Assembly (NCBI GenBank): GCA_002494135.1
Contig: DLBG01000034.1
Coordinates: 1 to 24,392, forward strand
DNA length: 24,392 nt
Source: Lachnospiraceae bacterium UBA7027
GTDB lineage: Bacteria; Bacillota; Clostridia; Lachnospirales; Lachnospiraceae
Direction of reading: 5' to 3'
Every line of letters starts with the position of its first letter. Position 1 is the stretch's first letter. Position numbers and translations under genes: made by a program. Shown here piece by piece: positions 21,996 through 24,392 of this stretch. The notes below the pieces were generated by a model that ran no database searches, was not told the DNA's origin, and saw only the letters and a program-made list of their open reading frames with translations.

Positions 21996-23099
21996 TTACG
22001 ATTTCTTTTTTGTGATTCCGAGTACCATCCACCGGTAAACCGGGATTCTCGAAATAATCTCATATAAAAGATAGGCTCCGCCGAAACCGGCAATCGCACT
22101 GATGAGATACGCGGCCAAGGGAGGGATGAGACCGGGTTTTGCCAGATACAAAGCGACAACGGAAATCCCCAGGTAATGAAATACATATAATCCGAAGCTT
22201 CTTTTGCTCATCCACTGCGTGAACCGGTTCGATACATCGCCGAATTTTGCCATGCAGGCTAAAATCGCCATGCTTGCAAAGTACCCGTAAGCAAGAAACA
22301 GCAAAGAACGGTACACCGGATTGTCCGCATAGTTCTCACCGAAATAGACGATGCAAAATGCAATCCCAAGCCCGATTGCGGGAATCAGAAAGACGAAAAA
22401 CCATTTCTTCATTCTCTCGATCACTTCATCGTGAGAGAAGACAAAATATCCCAGCAAAAAGACGAAAAAGTAAAGTCCGAAGCGGTAAACTACTATCAGA
22501 GGTGTATTTCCGATCTGTGCCGCGCCGAATACGGGAATTACAAGTAACAAAATAACCCACACCGGTGTTCTGGCACAAACCTTCCAGAAACGGTCCTTAT
22601 CGATTAGCCGGATTAACAGCAGTGCAAGGGAAAATAACCACAGCATCTGAATATACCATAAAACACTGATTCCGCTCAAAATGCAGATGATTGCGCACAC
22701 GCAGTAAATAACCGGTGCCGGAGCGTTTCCCTGCATTCCTGCCATGGTTTTTTCAATCCCCCCGCTGATTCCGGCATTTATGTATCCCTGAATAAACTGA
22801 AATGCGATCAGTCCGATGGTAACGGGTACCAGACATTTGTTTGTCCTGCTTTTTACAAACTCTTTTGCCGTATGATGTTCCAAATACAGTCTGGAACTGA
22901 TGCCCGAGACAATAAACAGAATGATCATAATCCACGGATAAATTATATACTGTGCAAGATCCTGATACTGTACATCCATATTTGTTATTTTTCCGACCAC
23001 GCCCTGAATACCTTCCGCGTTGTACATATAAAACACATGATATATCACTACCGCTGCAACCGTTATCCAGCGGATATTGTCAAGATAATGTTTTCTCAT
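21996..23099 (-). CDS. Acyltransferase family 3 membrane protein
   Basis: 367 residues with about ten membrane helices. The N-terminus MRKHYLDNIRWITVAAVVIYH has the LDNIRW...H pattern of acyltransferase-3 (OatA/NodX-like) proteins, in which the helix-1 His is thought to take part in acyl transfer. An arginine-containing SGISSRLYLEHHTAKEF follows in the next loop. These enzymes acylate sugars, peptidoglycan or lipids at the membrane. There is no C-terminal SGNH domain, so this is the single-domain type. AAAGGAC precedes the ATG. It follows the DUF3021-like gene by 46 bp with no terminator between, so it is probably under the LytTR promoter. The acceptor is unknown. Confidence 0.88.
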   Translation of the reverse strand: MRKHYLDNIRWITVAAVVIYHVFYMYNAEGIQGVVGKITNMDVQYQDLAQYIIYPWIMIILFIVSGISSRLYLEHHTAKEFVKSRTNKCLVPVTIGLIAFQFIQGYINAGISGGIEKTMAGMQGNAPAPVIYCVCAIICILSGISVLWYIQMLWLFSLALLLIRLIDKDRFWKVCARTPVWVILLLVIPVFGAAQIGNTPLIVVYRFGLYFFVFLLGYFVFSHDEVIERMKKWFFVFLIPAIGLGIAFCIVYFGENYADNPVYRSLLFLAYGYFASMAILACMAKFGDVSNRFTQWMSKRSFGLYVFHYLGISVVALYLAKPGLIPPLAAYLISAIAGFGGAYLLYEIISRIPVYRWMVLGITKKKS

Positions 23100-23145
23100 A
23101 ATTCACGTCCTTTTGATTGTTAAATTCTCTTCCCGGGTTTTGAAG

Positions 23146-23559
23146 TTACTTCATCACCTTATTCAGTTTATTTACCTTGGTACGAATGGAGAGGTAGATA
23201 ATTCCCCAGATTGCTACGAAAGTGGCAATGAATACGACGATAAAAATCCATACCATGCTTAAAGCAATCCATCCGTTAATCAGATAAGTCGCAAGATAAA
23301 CCGCAAGTAAAACCGATCCCTGAATCAGCGCTGCGATACTCTTCGGAAGTGCCTCCATCTGATGAATGATTGAAACGCCCGCTGCTATAAAAGCAAGAAG
23401 CGTTGTAGATAAGACTCCCAGGACCACTTCCGGAACGGAAAGTACAATCTCGTTATTGGTTTTCCAGATGATAAACCAGACAATCGCGGTAATCGCAGGA
23501 CCTCCCCATGCAAACATCAGACCTCTTTTAACAAATTCCAAAATATAACTTTTTTTCAT
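23146..23559 (-). CDS. DUF3021-like four-helix membrane protein
   Basis: 137 residues with four membrane helices (about 14-30, 39-63, 71-93 and 98-122) and a basic C-terminal tail. Size, topology and its place directly after a LytTR gene match DUF3021, whose members pair with LytTR regulators and are thought to inhibit them at the membrane. AAGGAG lies 8 nt before the ATG, and the gene starts 28 bp after the regulator. No enzymatic residues are evident. The likely role is a membrane sensor or antagonist that controls the regulator encoded upstream; that rests on the known pairing of the families. Confidence 0.82.
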   Translation of the reverse strand: MKKSYILEFVKRGLMFAWGGPAITAIVWFIIWKTNNEIVLSVPEVVLGVLSTTLLAFIAAGVSIIHQMEALPKSIAALIQGSVLLAVYLATYLINGWIALSMVWIFIVVFIATFVAIWGIIYLSIRTKVNKLNKVMK

Positions 23560-23587
23560 AACAACATCTCCTTACAAGCCCTGTTTT

Positions 23588-24028
23588 TTATAGTCCGTAT
23601 CTTTTTCTCAGTTCCACGAAACATCTTCTGGAAACAGCCTCCACATAGCCGCTTTCAAACTGCACGTCCACCGCACCGGAAAGCTGAACCTTAAAACGGG
23701 CAATTCTTTTTGTGTTGGCAATTGCGGATTTATTAATCCTGACATAATCAGAAGGAAGATTTTTTTCGATTTCATAAAGTCGTTTTTTTACGGTATATTT
23801 CCGACCGTTCATACAGCAGGCATAGGTTTTTTCATCTTCCACAAAGAAACATTCAATCTCTTCCACCGGCAATATTTTGATTTCATCCTCGAGGTATCCG
23901 GCAATTTGATTCGATGTACCGTCCTGCGTTACCAGACGTTCGATCTCATCAATCAAAGGAGTCCGTTCGTGAACATTTGCGATGACCTCCTCCGTGCAGT
24001 TTCGATCGATAACCAGCTTAAAATTCAT
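23588..24028 (-). CDS. LytTR-family DNA-binding regulator without receiver domain
   Basis: 146 residues. The C-terminal half (about 45-146) is a LytTR DNA-binding domain: ILPVEEIECFFVEDEKTYACC, then YTVKKRLYEIEKNLPSDYVRINKSAIANTKRI, where the FVRINKS-like motif is diagnostic. The N-terminal 45 residues are too short for a response-regulator receiver, so control probably comes from the adjacent DUF3021 protein. A GTG at 24037 would add three residues, but AGGAGG overlaps it and stands 8 nt before the ATG at 24028, which is preferred. It leads the LytTR-DUF3021-acyltransferase operon. Direct repeats at its promoter suggest autoregulation. Confidence 0.92.
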   Translation of the reverse strand: MNFKLVIDRNCTEEVIANVHERTPLIDEIERLVTQDGTSNQIAGYLEDEIKILPVEEIECFFVEDEKTYACCMNGRKYTVKKRLYEIEKNLPSDYVRINKSAIANTKRIARFKVQLSGAVDVQFESGYVEAVSRRCFVELRKRYGL

Positions 24029-24051
24029 TCTTTTCACCTCCTGATGAGATT

Positions 24052-24129
24052 ACTATACCCTAAAATAAAAATCCTGTCAGCGAATCCGGGTAATCGGTAA
24101 AAAACAAAGGTTAAACGGTAAGTAACGGT
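24052..24129 (-). promoter_or_regulatory. LytTR operon promoter with LytTR-like direct repeats
   Basis: Minus strand CTGACA (24075-24080), 17-bp spacer and TATAGT (24052-24057). Upstream lie ACCGAT (24093-24098), ACCGTT (24114-24119) and ACCGTT (24124-24129). The first two begin 21 bp apart (TACCGATTA and TACCGTTTA, about 12 bp between 9-bp units), the spacing known for LytTR sites; the third is 10 bp further. Confidence 0.6.
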
Positions 24130-24150
24130 TCTTTATACTGAACAAAAATA

Positions 24151-24181
24151 AAAAAACGATTTGTCCGATAAGACAAATCGT
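24151..24181 (-). terminator. Terminator of the tRNA transcript
   Basis: A perfect 10-bp stem ACGATTTGTC / GACAAATCGT (24156-24181, 6-nt loop) is followed on the minus strand by seven T residues. It lies directly after the tRNA-Phe-like gene and shields the LytTR promoter from read-through. Confidence 0.9.
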
Positions 24182-24190
24182 AAATTTTAA

Positions 24191-24266
<76 letters not shown>

Positions 24267-24289
24267 GTAGGCAAACTTTGGAGCGGAAA

Positions 24290-24366
24290 TGGTGGGAACA
24301 ACTGGTCTCGAACCAGTGACCCCCTGCTTGTAAGGCAGGTGCTCTAACCAGCTGAGCTATGCTCCC
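24290..24366 (-). tRNA. tRNA-Val (TAC)
   Basis: A complete 77-nt cloverleaf. The acceptor GGGAGCA / TGTTCCC pairs throughout (one G-U). The D-arm GCTC/GAGC, anticodon stem CCTGC/GCAGG with loop CTTACAA (anticodon TAC) and T-arm ACTGG TTCGAGA CCAGT are all normal, and CCA is encoded. It is probably co-transcribed with the tRNA-Phe-like gene 23 bp downstream. Confidence 0.97.
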
Positions 24367-24392
24367 GGGCTCGAAAGCTTGCTTATAATACC

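Noticed and set aside
24380..24392. TATTAT/TATAAT near the right edge as a tRNA promoter -10
   Set aside because: The sequence is almost palindromic and the -35 region lies outside the window, so it cannot be judged.

Overview
The window looks like a chromosomal segment of a low-to-moderate GC anaerobic Firmicute, most likely a Clostridia/Lachnospiraceae relative. This is inferred from strong Shine-Dalgarno sites, TTG/GTG starts, a Gram-positive-type Tad (Flp-like pilus) locus containing DUF5702-like and FHA/DUF6382-like proteins, a LytTR-DUF3021 pair, a BioY biotin transporter component and an RND permease with no outer-membrane partners. Family names come from recognising motifs by eye; no database search was run. 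Almost everything is on the minus strand; only bioY and a VWA-domain gene are on the plus strand. No CRISPR array, insertion sequence, rRNA gene or origin was seen, and no gene-free stretch exceeds 300 bases (the largest is 12822-13090).

Right to left, which is the direction of transcription for most genes: (1) 24366-24191, tRNA-Val and a tRNA-Phe-like gene with a poorly paired acceptor stem, closed by a terminator. (2) 24129-21996, a LytTR regulator, a DUF3021 membrane protein and an acyltransferase, behind a promoter carrying LytTR-like direct repeats, closed by a terminator shared with the convergent VWA gene. (3) 21268-21951 (+), a VWA protein whose Shine-Dalgarno lies in one arm of a 12-bp inverted repeat. 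(4) 20559-21134 (+), bioY, divergent from a MIF-like tautomerase at 20452-20111. (5) 20031-13024, an apparent operon of RND permease, TetR regulator, DegV fatty-acid-binding protein and a DUF6240-like protein with a FliK-like C-terminus. A GC-rich TetR-type operator sits at its promoter, and a terminator closes it.

(6) 12964-3414, a Tad-type pilus operon: A24 prepilin peptidase, CpaE-like protein, CpaF ATPase, TadB, TadC, Flp-like pilin, DUF5702-like protein, a TadE-like pseudopilin with two His/Cys modules, a second A24 peptidase, another TadE-like pseudopilin, and an FHA protein. A 139-bp inverted-repeat element separates the upstream (machine/pilin) and downstream (minor pilin) parts. The operon plausibly builds a thin surface pilus: the peptidases mature the pilins, CpaF powers the TadB/TadC platform, and the TadE-like proteins are minor or anchoring subunits. 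The FHA protein could tie assembly to phosphorylation, although no kinase is in view.

(7) 3417-61, a four-gene group of rhomboid protease, HIT hydrolase, DUF3137-like membrane protein and MscS channel, with its own candidate promoter at the end of the FHA gene. A plus-strand terminator at 22-49 probably closes a gene lying to the left of the window.
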